This document shows, piece after piece, positions 55,514-64,000 of a stretch of DNA of 64,000 nt. The DNA comes from Halanaerobium polyolivorans. GTDB lineage: Bacteria > Bacillota > Halanaerobiia > Halanaerobiales > Halanaerobiaceae. Position 1 is the first letter of the stretch, and each line of letters starts with the position of its first letter. A program made the translations under genes and the position numbers. The notes beneath the pieces are model-generated. The model searched no databases and was not told the DNA's origin. It saw only the letters and a program-made list of their open reading frames with translations. The stretch is taken from the NCBI RefSeq assembly GCF_020711195.1, contig NZ_JAJFAT010000005.1, forward strand, positions 1-64,000. The letters run 5' to 3'.

Positions 55514-55602
55514 TAGTTTACATTTGTAAAATAAATAAACATATGTAAAGTTTTTGCTTGTTTTTAAATTTCTTTATCATAAAATTAAAAGGGGGAAAAA
55601 GA

Positions 55603-56895
55603 GTGAGTAATGTATATCAAGATCTAAAAGAACTAGAAGCAAAAGGAGAGTATATTAAAATTGGTTTAATTGGAGCCGGGCAGATGGGCACAGATATTGT
55701 AAGTCAGGTAGCACAAATGGATGGGGTTAAAGTTCCGGTGGTAGCTGATATTGATATAGAAAGAGCTAAAAAAGCCTACCAATCGGCAGGGATCAGCACT
55801 GAAGATATTATTATGAGTGATGATGCAGAAGAAATGAATAACTATATCAAAGAAGACAAAAGTGTAGTTACAAGTGATGGTTTTGCTGTGCCAGAAGTAG
55901 AGAGTATTGATGTAATTATTGATGCAACAGGTATACCAGGAGTTGGGGCAAGAATTGGTCTAGAGACAATTAATAATAAAAAACATATTGTAATGATGAA
56001 TGTAGAAGCTGATGTAGTAGTTGGACCTATTTTGAAAAAAATGGCTGATAATGCAGGTGTAGTATATACTGGAGCAGCCGGTGATGAACCAGGCGCCATA
56101 ATGGAAATCTATAATTTTGCTAAAAGTTTAGGTTATAAGGTAGTTGCAGCCGGCAAGGGTAAAAATAACCCTCTTGATAGAAAAGCAAATCCAGAAAGAG
56201 TTGCAGAAAGAGCTAAGAAGAAAGGTACAGCTCCACATATGATGGCCTGTTTTATGGATGGAACAAAGAGCATGCTCGAAATGGCTGCAGTTTCAAATGC
56301 AACTGGTCTTGTACCTGATGTTCCAGGTATGCATGGACCAAAAACTACAATTGAAGATCTTCCCAAAGTATATTCATTGGAAAAAGATGGCGGAATCCTG
56401 CAAAATGAAGGTGTAGTAGATTTTGCTCTTGGTAATATTGCCCCTGGTGTATTCGTAATAGTTACAACAGATAATGAAAGAATTAAGTTTAGTATGAATT
56501 ATTCAAAAATGGGAGAAGGACCTAATTACTTATTATATAGACCTTATCACTTAGCGAGTCTTGAAACTCCACTATCCGCGGTAAGAGCAGTATTATATAA
56601 TGAAGCAACAATTGCTCCAATTGGAGATATTGTGACAGAAGTAACTACTATTGCAAAAAAAGATTTAAAGACTGGAGAAGAAATAGATGGTATTGGGGGA
56701 TTTGCAGTCTATGGTTCTGTTGATAAAGCAGAAGTTGCAAGAGAAAAAAATCTCCTTCCTTTAGGTCTTAGTGAAGGAGCTATTTTAAAAGAAGATGTTA
56801 AAGAGGGAGAAAAACTTAGCCTGGATATGGTAGAGTTAAATAAAGATTCAGTTATCTATGAACTCTGGAAATTGCAAAAAAGATTCTTTAACTAA
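55603..56895 (+). CDS. NAD(P)-binding oxidoreductase with C-terminal SAF domain
   Basis: 430 residues from GTG 55603, which follows AAGGGGGAAAAAGA. N-terminal Rossmann fold, IGLIGAGQMGTDIVSQVAQM, with homoserine dehydrogenase-like layout; middle domain GAAGDEPGAIMEIYNFAKSL; C-terminal SAF-like part with EGAILKEDVKEGEKLSLDMV. Proteins of this kind occur in sugar and polyol catabolic clusters but the reaction is not known to me. Divergent from the E1/E2 operon, with shared operator-like sites, so regulation is probably common. It lies 4 kb from the glucitol-type PTS. Confidence 0.75.
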   Translation: MSNVYQDLKELEAKGEYIKIGLIGAGQMGTDIVSQVAQMDGVKVPVVADIDIERAKKAYQSAGISTEDIIMSDDAEEMNNYIKEDKSVVTSDGFAVPEVESIDVIIDATGIPGVGARIGLETINNKKHIVMMNVEADVVVGPILKKMADNAGVVYTGAAGDEPGAIMEIYNFAKSLGYKVVAAGKGKNNPLDRKANPERVAERAKKKGTAPHMMACFMDGTKSMLEMAAVSNATGLVPDVPGMHGPKTTIEDLPKVYSLEKDGGILQNEGVVDFALGNIAPGVFVIVTTDNERIKFSMNYSKMGEGPNYLLYRPYHLASLETPLSAVRAVLYNEATIAPIGDIVTEVTTIAKKDLKTGEEIDGIGGFAVYGSVDKAEVAREKNLLPLGLSEGAILKEDVKEGEKLSLDMVELNKDSVIYELWKLQKRFFN

Positions 56896-56950
56896 AAAAT
56901 AAAAATATGCTTTTATGAGCTAATAAAATATACTTTGATAAACTTAAAAT

Positions 56951-56974
56951 AAAGCCTGCCGTTCGGCAGGCTTT
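56951..56974. terminator. Bidirectional terminator
   Basis: Perfect hairpin with arms AAAGCCTGCC and GGCAGGCTTT and a GTTC loop, flanked by ATTTTA on both sides. It lies between two converging genes. Confidence 0.85.
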
Positions 56975-56977
56975 ATT

Positions 56978-59308
56978 TTAATTATCATTTAAAACTTCAA
57001 TGAAATCTTCAACTAATTCAGGATCAAATTGGCTGCCTGCACACCTTTTCAATTCAGCCACGGCCTCTTGTTTAGAAATGCTTTTTTGCTTATAAGTATT
57101 ATCAGATGTCATAACCTCATAAGCCTCTACAATCGCAATTATTCTAGCAGCAAGCGGAATCTCCTTTTCCTTCAAACCTTTAGGATATCCTTTCCCATCC
57201 CAGCGTTCATGATGAGCTAATACATATTGGGCTATATCAATTGTATCAGAAAAGTAATTTAAAATCCTGTAACTGGTTAGGGCATGTAATTTTATTTCAT
57301 CATATTCTTTAGGGCTTAGAGCAGTTGTCTTGTTGAGAATCTCCTCATCTACTGCAACCTTACCAATATCATGGTACAGTGCAGTATTAATAATTTTTTT
57401 AATTTCGGCCTCTTTTAAATTTATTTTTTTGGCAAGTTTAGCAGCTAATTCTGCTGTTCTATCAGCATGAGCCTCTTCTCTACTGCTCTTTTCATCTAAA
57501 ATATTTGTTATATTTTCAATATGTTTAAGATCATTATCTGTTCTACTAACAGTTTTCTTAGAATACATTTCAGTTTCAGCTTCATCGATAAGTTTGATTA
57601 TATCTTCTTCAGTTGAACTTTTAGTGCTTACTCCCATAGCAATCCCAGCTGATAAAGCAATGGTTTTTTTCTTGTTAAAATTTTCTTTTATTCTATTAAC
57701 AACTTTTTCTGCATTTTCTCGCTTTGTTTGGGGAAGTAGAATTATAAATTCATCTCCACCCCAACGAGCAATTATATCATCTTCACGGCAGGACTCTTTA
57801 AAAGCCTCAGTTGCTTTGAGCAGCAATTTATCGCCAGCATTATGACCAAAAATATCATTAGTAAGTTTTAGGCCATTTAAATCTCCAATAATTATTGAGA
57901 TTGGTAAGTTCCTAGCTACATTAAGTCTTTGTAGTTCTTCTTCAAAAAAACGTCTGTTATATAGCCCAGTCATTGGATCATGATAACTAAGATATTCTAT
58001 TTTTTCTTTCTGTTCTTTGCTGGCAGTTTCATCCCTAAAAACCACCACAACTCCTTTAACTTTACCATCTTCATCTTTTATAGGAGCAGCTGTATCATCA
58101 ATAAAATATTTACTTCCATCTTTTGCAATTAGAATAGCACCATCTTCTAGCTCATGTGTTTCTTCAGTTGCAAAGGCAAGCTCTACCGGATTTGAAAAAT
58201 CTTTCCCCTCTTCTGCACTAATTAAATTTAATACAGACCTATAATCTTTTCCTTCTGCATCTGACTGATCCCAGCCTGTTAATTTTTCAGCAACATTATT
58301 TATCATTTCAACTTGTCTTTGATTATTTACAATCATTACAGCATCACCAATTGAAAGCAATGTTTGAAAATATTTATTTCTTTCAATAGCTAATTTTTGT
58401 TTGTTTTGATATTCTTCAGTAATATCTCTGATATATGCTCCAATACCATAATTGCCATTTAATAATTTAACTGGAAATTTAGTTGAATTATAGACTTTAC
58501 CCCGCCACTTAATTTCTTTTCTAATTAATTCCCCTTTTTCCTGTACCTCTTTATCAGTTTTTCTGACAAACTCAGCAAATTCTGGTTCAGAAAGCTGATA
58601 ATCATCAATACCTATAATTTCCTCTTTATCTTTGCCATAAAATTCTGCTACTCTGTCATTAACAAAAAGATATTTTAAGTTTTGGTCTTTTAAATAGACT
58701 AAACTATCATCAGCATCAATAAAAGTCTGCCTTAACTTGTTTAATCTTTCAATTTCTTTATTTCTTTTTTTGGCCCTTTGATAGTTTTTATAATATAAAA
58801 ATGAAAATAAAAGCAGAATCAAAATAATTATTAATAGAGTAGTATAAAAATAATTGCTAATCTGTCTATTCCGTTCAGCTAGCTCAACTCTTGGAGTAAC
58901 ATCATGAATAATTGAAAGCAGTATCTCCCTTCCTTCAAAAACCTGAGGATAAGAATATACCTCAACATGCCTTGTTTCTCCACTTTCTAGCTGATGTTCA
59001 AATTGAAAGAAGTTTCTTTCTTCTCGAACTGCAGCTGCCATTTCTTCTTCAGTTTCTTCTGGACTTAAGACATTAATACCCGCTATATTGATTTCTGCAA
59101 GTTCTTCTTTGCTGTAACCATAAAACTCAGCTGCAGCGTCATTTGCATATAAAATTTCTTCACTTTCTTGATCAATAAATAACATTGGAGAGCCATGACC
59201 ATCAAAAATATCTATAACATTATCTCTAACTTCCGGTGTTTCTGCACCAGCAGAAAGTGTAATTATTAAAACAAGCACTACTATCAGCAAAAACTTTTTC
59301 ACGGTCAA
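56978..59308 (-). CDS. PAS/GGDEF/HD-GYP membrane signalling protein
   Basis: 776 residues. Signal peptide or first helix (1-22), an extracytoplasmic PAS domain (about 35-145, LFIDQESEEILYANDAAAEF), a transmembrane helix (about 153-173), two cytoplasmic PAS domains (about 190-295 and 310-425), GGDEF (about 440-600) with intact ARWGGDEFIILLP, and HD-GYP (about 610-776) with YHDIGK and HHERWDGKGYPKG. Both cyclic-di-GMP synthesis and breakdown motifs look intact. It stands alone. Confidence 0.92.
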   Translation of the reverse strand: MTVKKFLLIVVLVLIITLSAGAETPEVRDNVIDIFDGHGSPMLFIDQESEEILYANDAAAEFYGYSKEELAEINIAGINVLSPEETEEEMAAAVREERNFFQFEHQLESGETRHVEVYSYPQVFEGREILLSIIHDVTPRVELAERNRQISNYFYTTLLIIILILLLFSFLYYKNYQRAKKRNKEIERLNKLRQTFIDADDSLVYLKDQNLKYLFVNDRVAEFYGKDKEEIIGIDDYQLSEPEFAEFVRKTDKEVQEKGELIRKEIKWRGKVYNSTKFPVKLLNGNYGIGAYIRDITEEYQNKQKLAIERNKYFQTLLSIGDAVMIVNNQRQVEMINNVAEKLTGWDQSDAEGKDYRSVLNLISAEEGKDFSNPVELAFATEETHELEDGAILIAKDGSKYFIDDTAAPIKDEDGKVKGVVVVFRDETASKEQKEKIEYLSYHDPMTGLYNRRFFEEELQRLNVARNLPISIIIGDLNGLKLTNDIFGHNAGDKLLLKATEAFKESCREDDIIARWGGDEFIILLPQTKRENAEKVVNRIKENFNKKKTIALSAGIAMGVSTKSSTEEDIIKLIDEAETEMYSKKTVSRTDNDLKHIENITNILDEKSSREEAHADRTAELAAKLAKKINLKEAEIKKIINTALYHDIGKVAVDEEILNKTTALSPKEYDEIKLHALTSYRILNYFSDTIDIAQYVLAHHERWDGKGYPKGLKEKEIPLAARIIAIVEAYEVMTSDNTYKQKSISKQEAVAELKRCAGSQFDPELVEDFIEVLNDN

Positions 59309-59404
59309 GCCCCCTTTAATTTAAAATTTTCTTATAAAACTGAGCAATATTTCTATTATAAAACAATTCTTAATTGAAAACAACTATCAATTAAGAAAAT
59401 CATA

Positions 59405-61390
59405 TTATTTTTTCTTCTTTTTATAAATAAACAAAGCTAATGAGACCACGATTATTATACTTAGAGCAATTATTATTAACTCAGAATAAGATCGTGCTTC
59501 AATTTGATTAATTCTGGCACTTGTGTCACGATAATAATCCGGAATCTTAGCATTATCTTCTCCAAAAATTGCAGCATAATTAATTACTGTATCCCAAACT
59601 TTAAGTTCTCTATTTTGATAAGCTAAAGTTAAATCAGCTGTATCTGCTAAAGAAACCGGATTCCCAGCTTCAGTTTTAGCTTCAAATTCTATATGAGGTA
59701 ATAGTTCTTCCACTAAAGGCAGAAATGAAAAAACATAAGCATCTGTTACAAGATGATAAAGTTTTTCTTCGTTTTTTTCTAAAGTTTCATAAGCTTCTGG
59801 ATCATTAAGGGGCTGTATTCCTTCTCCCGTAAATATTTCAATATTTTTTACTGCTCTAGTAGTAGGTATTGGAATATCTAAAAATGGTACTTTAAATAAT
59901 ACAGCATCATCAATATTATAATCATAACGCAGACCAGAAAAATGCAAAAAGTAATGGGGTTCCATTAATTCTTCTAATAAAACAGCCACTTCTAAAAGAT
60001 GAGCAACTTCTTCTCCTGTAAAATAAACCGAGATAATTGGATAGCCAGGATAACCGTCATATCCTTCACCAAGAGAAACAACATTGGCCAGATTATAAAA
60101 ACTAATTCCCCCCTCTTGATCAGGAACTATCGGCTGCCGGATATTTCCACTACCGATTAAAGCTATATCTACTTTTTTATCAGTACTCTGTTCAGTAATT
60201 ATTCTCATTGCATCAGTCACAAAATTACCCAGAGGTGTTTCAGATCTTGGAGGCTGATTTACTAGCTTAAAATCTGAATAACTAATAATCTCTTCAATAT
60301 CTTGATAATTATTTCTAGTCATCTCAGCTATGAGCTCATTGAGATGAGCTGTGTATTCAGAAACAACTTCTGCAATCTCTTCATCTTCTTCAACCCCATC
60401 ATCTAGAGTGATTAAAAATTCGTTATTCTTTTCTTGATTGATAATTTTCAATTCCTGATTATCAGGATAGTAAGCTAAGTTAAGTTGACCTAAATATTTC
60501 AAATAAGAATCAGCCTGAACAATAATGGTGTTTTCTTCAATTATGGGTTCAAAAAGGGCAGTATGATCATGTCCACCGACAATTATGTCAATTCCCTCCA
60601 CTTGTTTTGCTAATTCTCGATCTTCTGCTACCCCTGAATGAGTTATTGCAATAATTAATTCTGCATCTTTTTCTTTCAATTCTGCAATCTTATTCCTAGC
60701 TGTTTGATGTTGATCCAAAAATTTCATATCTCCTTTTTCTGCGATAACATCCACGGCATCTTTACCAATCAAGCTGAAAAACCCAATTTTCAATCCTGCT
60801 TCTAATTCTATTATATGAGTATCTTGATATAAATTATCTGTACTTAGAACATGATCAACCGGTGCTTCTAAGTTAGAAGCTAAAATCTTAGTCTGCTCAT
60901 GAGCTGCAGGATAACCGGCCTCTTTAAGATAATCAGCCAGTAAGTCAGGGCCATAATCAAATTCATGGTTTCCAATAACAGCAATATCATATTCTAGCTG
61001 CTGAAGTATTTTTAATTCCGGTGCATAACCCCGGGTATTAAGCCAGGAAAATATTGAACCACCTATAAAATCTCCAGCATTTAGAACTAATAATTCTTCA
61101 CCTTGCGCTTCTTTTCGCGCTCGAATTGCTTTTATTTGAGCTGCCAGACGGGCAAAACCGCCTAATTTAGAATCAGTACCCTCTTGATTATCAGAGGCAC
61201 TATAACTATCTCCTGCAAAATGAGGGATTAAAGCTGAATGCTCATCATTTGTGTGTAAAATAGTAAAATTGATCTCTTCTCCCTGTTCAGCTTTTAGTTC
61301 AAAAGTTAAAGAGAAAAGAAAAAATGCTGCAGCCAAAAAAATTATTAGAACTGTTATAAAAGATTTGCCATAACTTATTCTTTTTAGCAT
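59405..61390 (-). CDS. Membrane-anchored 5'-nucleotidase/cyclic phosphodiesterase family protein
   Basis: 661 residues. N-terminal signal segment (about 10-32), calcineurin-like metallophosphatase domain with TILHTNDEHSALIPHF, LNAGDFIGGS, GNHEFDYGPDLL, THSGVAEDRELA and GGHDHTALF; 5'-nucleotidase C domain (PPRSETPLGNFVTDAMRII). A C-terminal helix (about 637-656) and KKKKK tail anchor it. UshA-like: hydrolyses nucleotides or sugar nucleotides outside the membrane to release phosphate. ATG preceded by GAGAGGAG. Confidence 0.92.
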   Translation of the reverse strand: MLKRISYGKSFITVLIIFLAAAFFLFSLTFELKAEQGEEINFTILHTNDEHSALIPHFAGDSYSASDNQEGTDSKLGGFARLAAQIKAIRARKEAQGEELLVLNAGDFIGGSIFSWLNTRGYAPELKILQQLEYDIAVIGNHEFDYGPDLLADYLKEAGYPAAHEQTKILASNLEAPVDHVLSTDNLYQDTHIIELEAGLKIGFFSLIGKDAVDVIAEKGDMKFLDQHQTARNKIAELKEKDAELIIAITHSGVAEDRELAKQVEGIDIIVGGHDHTALFEPIIEENTIIVQADSYLKYLGQLNLAYYPDNQELKIINQEKNNEFLITLDDGVEEDEEIAEVVSEYTAHLNELIAEMTRNNYQDIEEIISYSDFKLVNQPPRSETPLGNFVTDAMRIITEQSTDKKVDIALIGSGNIRQPIVPDQEGGISFYNLANVVSLGEGYDGYPGYPIISVYFTGEEVAHLLEVAVLLEELMEPHYFLHFSGLRYDYNIDDAVLFKVPFLDIPIPTTRAVKNIEIFTGEGIQPLNDPEAYETLEKNEEKLYHLVTDAYVFSFLPLVEELLPHIEFEAKTEAGNPVSLADTADLTLAYQNRELKVWDTVINYAAIFGEDNAKIPDYYRDTSARINQIEARSYSELIIIALSIIIVVSLALFIYKKKKK

Positions 61391-61482
61391 TGCTAAATCA
61401 GAGCTCCTCTCAAGCTGACTACAAGCTGACTATTAGCTAAAACTTTTAATACAAAGAGATCTTTAGTTCAATTACTTTCTTG

Positions 61483-62646
61483 CTAAAAAAGAATTCTTAA
61501 AATATTTGCTCCTGCAACAGTAGTTCCAATAACACTACCCAGATTTGCTAATATAACAATTAAAAGTATTTTTGTTACTTTATTTGTCCAAATAGTCTTC
61601 ACGGTTATACCTTCAGAAAGACTTTGGAAATCTTTAACCTGAGGCTTTCTTAAATAAGCTTCCATTAAGCCCGCAAACCAACCAGCAGCTAAAGCAGGAT
61701 TCAATGAACTAAGCGGAGCAACTAAAAAAGCTGTTAAGATTGTAATAATATGACCTCTAGCAATAATTACCCCTAGTGCAGAAAGGGAACCATTCCAGAT
61801 TATCCAGGTTTTAGAAACCTCTATCCCGGTCTGAACATTATTAAAAAATGAATAGACTATTAATAAAGCAAAAAGTAGTGGAATCCCCCAGGAAAATATT
61901 TTTGTCCATTTTATTTCTGGAGGTATTTTATTCAATTTCTTAAGGTCTTGTTTGTTATACAGTTCTTTTTTCACCCCGGGAAGATGAGCTGCACCAAGAA
62001 CAGCAACAACTTTATCACCAGGTGCATTTTTAATTTTATGAGATAAATATTGATCTCTTTCATCCAATAAATAACGTTTAATGCCAGGGAAATTTTCTCC
62101 CATTTCTGCAAGAATAATATTTAAAGAATCATTAGATTTTAAAGCTTCCAATTCTTCTTCACTAATATCCTCGTCAACAAAAAGCATAGTAATAATTTGA
62201 AAAACTAATTTCATTTTCTCAAAAAAGCCAAGCCCTCTCCATACTCTTTTAAAAGTTATTTGAATATTTCTATCAGCAAGGACCAATTCTGCTCCGCTTG
62301 CTTGAGCTGATTCTACAGCCTGCATCATTTCCTGGCCAGCCTTAATACCTAATTTTTCTGCCATTCTACTTTGAAAAGAACTAATTATTAAATTTACCAG
62401 CAGTAATAAAGATTTTTTTTCTTTAATTACTTGAAATATATCCATCTCACTCCATTTATCTTCTTTATCAATAGAATTAAATCTCTGCTGGTCTAATTCA
62501 ACACAAACACTGTCTGGCTTTTCTTCTTCAATTACTTCTTTAACCTGTTCTGCACTTCGCTTAGAAATATGTGCAGTTGGGATTAAAATTATTTCTTTAT
62601 TATCAATTATTAACCTCTCGACATTATTATCATTCACAAAAAGCAA
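61483..62646 (-). CDS. TraB/PrgY-family membrane protein
   Basis: 387 residues. N-terminal domain with LIPTAHISKRSAEQVKEVIE, SVCVELDQQRF and VAVLGAAHLPGVKKEL (the TraB/GumN GxxH and ExxR-type motifs), then about four hydrophobic helices (250-387). TraB-like proteins are putative membrane proteases or pheromone shutdown factors; the bacterial role is unclear. Followed by the 5'-nucleotidase gene after a 92-base gap. Confidence 0.88.
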   Translation of the reverse strand: MLFVNDNNVERLIIDNKEIILIPTAHISKRSAEQVKEVIEEEKPDSVCVELDQQRFNSIDKEDKWSEMDIFQVIKEKKSLLLLVNLIISSFQSRMAEKLGIKAGQEMMQAVESAQASGAELVLADRNIQITFKRVWRGLGFFEKMKLVFQIITMLFVDEDISEEELEALKSNDSLNIILAEMGENFPGIKRYLLDERDQYLSHKIKNAPGDKVVAVLGAAHLPGVKKELYNKQDLKKLNKIPPEIKWTKIFSWGIPLLFALLIVYSFFNNVQTGIEVSKTWIIWNGSLSALGVIIARGHIITILTAFLVAPLSSLNPALAAGWFAGLMEAYLRKPQVKDFQSLSEGITVKTIWTNKVTKILLIVILANLGSVIGTTVAGANILRILF

Positions 62647-62803
62647 CTCCTTCTATTATTAAAAATTATATAATTTTTGGCGTATAAATTATTATATCAT
62701 AAATTTAAGATTTATTAATTCTAAATAGCAAATAATATTAATTTTTTATAAAAAAATATGTTCTGCCTTTTCAAACATATCAAAAATTAAAATTTTATAG
62801 AAT

Positions 62804-62848
62804 TGAAAAAAGCGGTCTGACTCTAGAAAAAATAGAGCTCAGACCGCT
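62804..62848 (-). terminator. Terminator of the DhaK-type gene
   Basis: Leftward hairpin with arms AGCGGTCTGA and TCAGACCGCT plus an inner CTCTA/TAGAG stem, then six T. Confidence 0.9.
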
Positions 62849-62920
62849 TAGATAATTTAATATTCTTTTAAGTTAATTCTGATGGATTAAATTAATTGCT
62901 TTTTCAAATATAATTCTCTC

Positions 62921-63943
62921 TTAGATCTCTTCCTGCATCTGTTTAAAGCTAACTGCATCACATGGATCAGCAAACAATTCTTTTAATTCATCATCTACCT
63001 TAGTTAATGTTATTGAATAACCTGCCATCTCTTGGGAAGTAAAGAATTCACCAATATAATTTTTGGCTATATCAATACCTTTATCTTCTAACATGTTATA
63101 TACCTTACGATAAGAAATATACATTTCTAGAGGTGAGGTAGCTCCTAAACCATTAATTAATACTACTACTTCATCACCTTCTTGATAAGGTAAGTCTTCT
63201 AAAACTATGTTAAGCAATTCTTCAGTAATCTCATCATTGGTTGTCATCTCAGCTTTTCTGATGCCTGGTTCACCATGATGGCCAACTCCAATTTCCATTT
63301 CACCTTCATCAAGTTCAAAACTTGGCTCTCCATTTGTTGGCATTATACAAGGCTTGTGTGCAACTCCCATACTTCTAGTATTATATAAAGCTTGATCAGC
63401 AAGTTCTTTCATTTCAGATAATGAATAGCCTCTTTCAGCCATGGCACCAGCCAATTTCCAAATAATAACTTCACCGGCTACTCCTCTTCTGTTTTCCATT
63501 TTATCCTTTGGTGCAGAAGCAACATCATCATTGATAATAACTGTATCAACTTCTATACCTTCTTCTTCAGCCATTTCTGCCGCCATTTCAAAATTCATAA
63601 TATCTCCGGTAAAGTTACCAATACAACATAGAACACCTTTACCACCATCAGCAGCTTTGATCGCTTCATAAATATGATCTACAGATGGAGAAGAAAAGAT
63701 ATCTCCTACTGCAACTGAATCTAAGCATCCTTCACCAATATAGCCCATAAAAGCTGGCAAATGACCTGAGCCACCACCAGAAACAACTCCTACCTTGCCT
63801 TCAATAGGTGCTTCTTTTTTAGCCACAGCTCTTTTTGAAACCTGTTTGATTTTCTTTTCATGTGATTTAACAAAACCATCGATCATTTCTTCAATCAAAT
63901 CATCTGGATCATTTAAATATTTTTCATAATTAGGATTAGCCAT
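62921..63943 (-). CDS. dhaK: Dihydroxyacetone kinase-like DhaK subunit
   Basis: 340 residues, full DhaK domain: VGVVSGGGSGHLPAFMGYIG, GNFTGDIMNFEMAAEMA, DDVASAPKDKMENRRG, and the substrate-binding His in GVGHHGEPG. DhaK binds a ketose such as dihydroxyacetone covalently; phosphorylation needs a DhaL subunit. No dhaL follows, because a terminator lies directly downstream; it would have to be encoded beyond 64000 or elsewhere. Related kinases act on tetruloses, so the substrate is open. ATG 63943 follows AAAGGGGGA. Confidence 0.88.
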   Translation of the reverse strand: MANPNYEKYLNDPDDLIEEMIDGFVKSHEKKIKQVSKRAVAKKEAPIEGKVGVVSGGGSGHLPAFMGYIGEGCLDSVAVGDIFSSPSVDHIYEAIKAADGGKGVLCCIGNFTGDIMNFEMAAEMAEEEGIEVDTVIINDDVASAPKDKMENRRGVAGEVIIWKLAGAMAERGYSLSEMKELADQALYNTRSMGVAHKPCIMPTNGEPSFELDEGEMEIGVGHHGEPGIRKAEMTTNDEITEELLNIVLEDLPYQEGDEVVVLINGLGATSPLEMYISYRKVYNMLEDKGIDIAKNYIGEFFTSQEMAGYSITLTKVDDELKELFADPCDAVSFKQMQEEI

Positions 63944-64000
63944 AATAATTTTCCCCCTTTAATTGAATTAATGATAATTATTTATACTTTTTAAAAAAAT

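Larger units (their letters stand above)
55115..55549. promoter_or_regulatory. Cluster of TTTACA-N2-TGTAAA operator-like repeats
   Basis: Related 14-base sites: TTTACATTTGTTCT (55115-55128), TTTACATATGTTTT (55348-55361), a half-site CATTTGTAAA (55371-55380), TTTACATTTGTAAA (55517-55530) and TAAACATATGTAAA (55536-55549). The last two lie just after the oxidoreductase promoter and the first just after the E1 operon promoter, positions that suit repression. The regulator is unknown. The rest of this 537-base gap is AT-rich without a gene. Confidence 0.55.

Noticed and set aside
1-64000. CRISPR arrays, insertion sequences, integrase or phage genes, tRNA or rRNA genes
   Set aside because: Looked for on both strands; no direct repeat arrays, transposase motifs, or tRNA-like cloverleaf sequences were recognised.

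Overview
The window is AT-rich and densely packed. It reads as the chromosome of a low-GC, anaerobic, probably halophilic member of the Firmicutes; the gene set and acidic proteins suggest Halanaerobiales, but this is inference and no rRNA is present to confirm it. Three ABC binding proteins carry signal peptides without a lipobox, and there is a secreted alkaline phosphatase and a 5'-nucleotidase. That fits a cell with a periplasm and outer membrane, as in Halanaerobiales. I see no tRNA, rRNA, CRISPR array, insertion sequence or prophage.

Layout. 1-0.8 kb: a DsrE-family gene and an intergenic stretch with unexplained rightward hairpins. 0.8-12.6 kb: a leftward purine operon purD-K-E-B-C-F-M-N-H, lacking purS/Q/L and ending in a secreted ankyrin-repeat gene. 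It is preceded by a tandem guanine plus PRPP-type (ykkC-fold) riboswitch with one shared terminator. 12.6-17.9 kb: a solitary glycine-betaine binding protein, a gene remnant, a secreted GSDH-family sugar dehydrogenase, a YibE/F membrane protein and an alkaline phosphatase. 17.9-21.8 kb: a PhnD-like binding protein, a membrane histidine kinase and a sigma-54 response regulator, arranged like AioX/AioS/AioR. A sigma-54-type promoter (GG-N10-GC) lies between the regulator and the alkaline phosphatase, its likely target. 22-30.8 kb: a complete histidine operon hisZ-G-D-C-B-H-A-F-IE with a divergent PHP-type histidinol phosphatase, so the pathway from PRPP to histidinol is in one place.

30.8-37 kb: a sugar ABC transporter (binding protein, two permeases), a small metallo-beta-lactamase-fold hydrolase, and trehalose-6-phosphate synthase and phosphatase, all leftward. 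37-46 kb: glgC, an MFS carrier, a patatin-like lipase, a sirtuin, a PTS EIIA protein with a DUF6544-like partner, an iron alcohol dehydrogenase with an internal duplication and a structured leader, and MgtE. 46-51.7 kb: a small operon for a zinc-ribbon protein, lipoate ligase and HPr, then a glucitol-type PTS operon (SorC regulator, GutM, IIC, IIBC, IIA). 51.8-57 kb: a 2-oxoacid/acetoin dehydrogenase E1alpha-E1beta-E2 operon divergent from a Rossmann plus SAF-domain oxidoreductase, with repeated TTTACA-N2-TGTAAA operators between them. 57-64 kb: a PAS/GGDEF/HD-GYP signalling protein, a membrane-anchored 5'-nucleotidase, a TraB-family protein and a DhaK-type kinase subunit.

The genes form functional links. 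PRPP feeds both the purine and histidine pathways, and the purine operon appears to sense both PRPP and guanine. Lipoate ligase would serve the E2 subunit, HPr would serve the PTS proteins, and the three-component sensor probably controls phosphatase secretion. Several starts were moved to positions with better ribosome binding sites, often at TTG or GTG codons.
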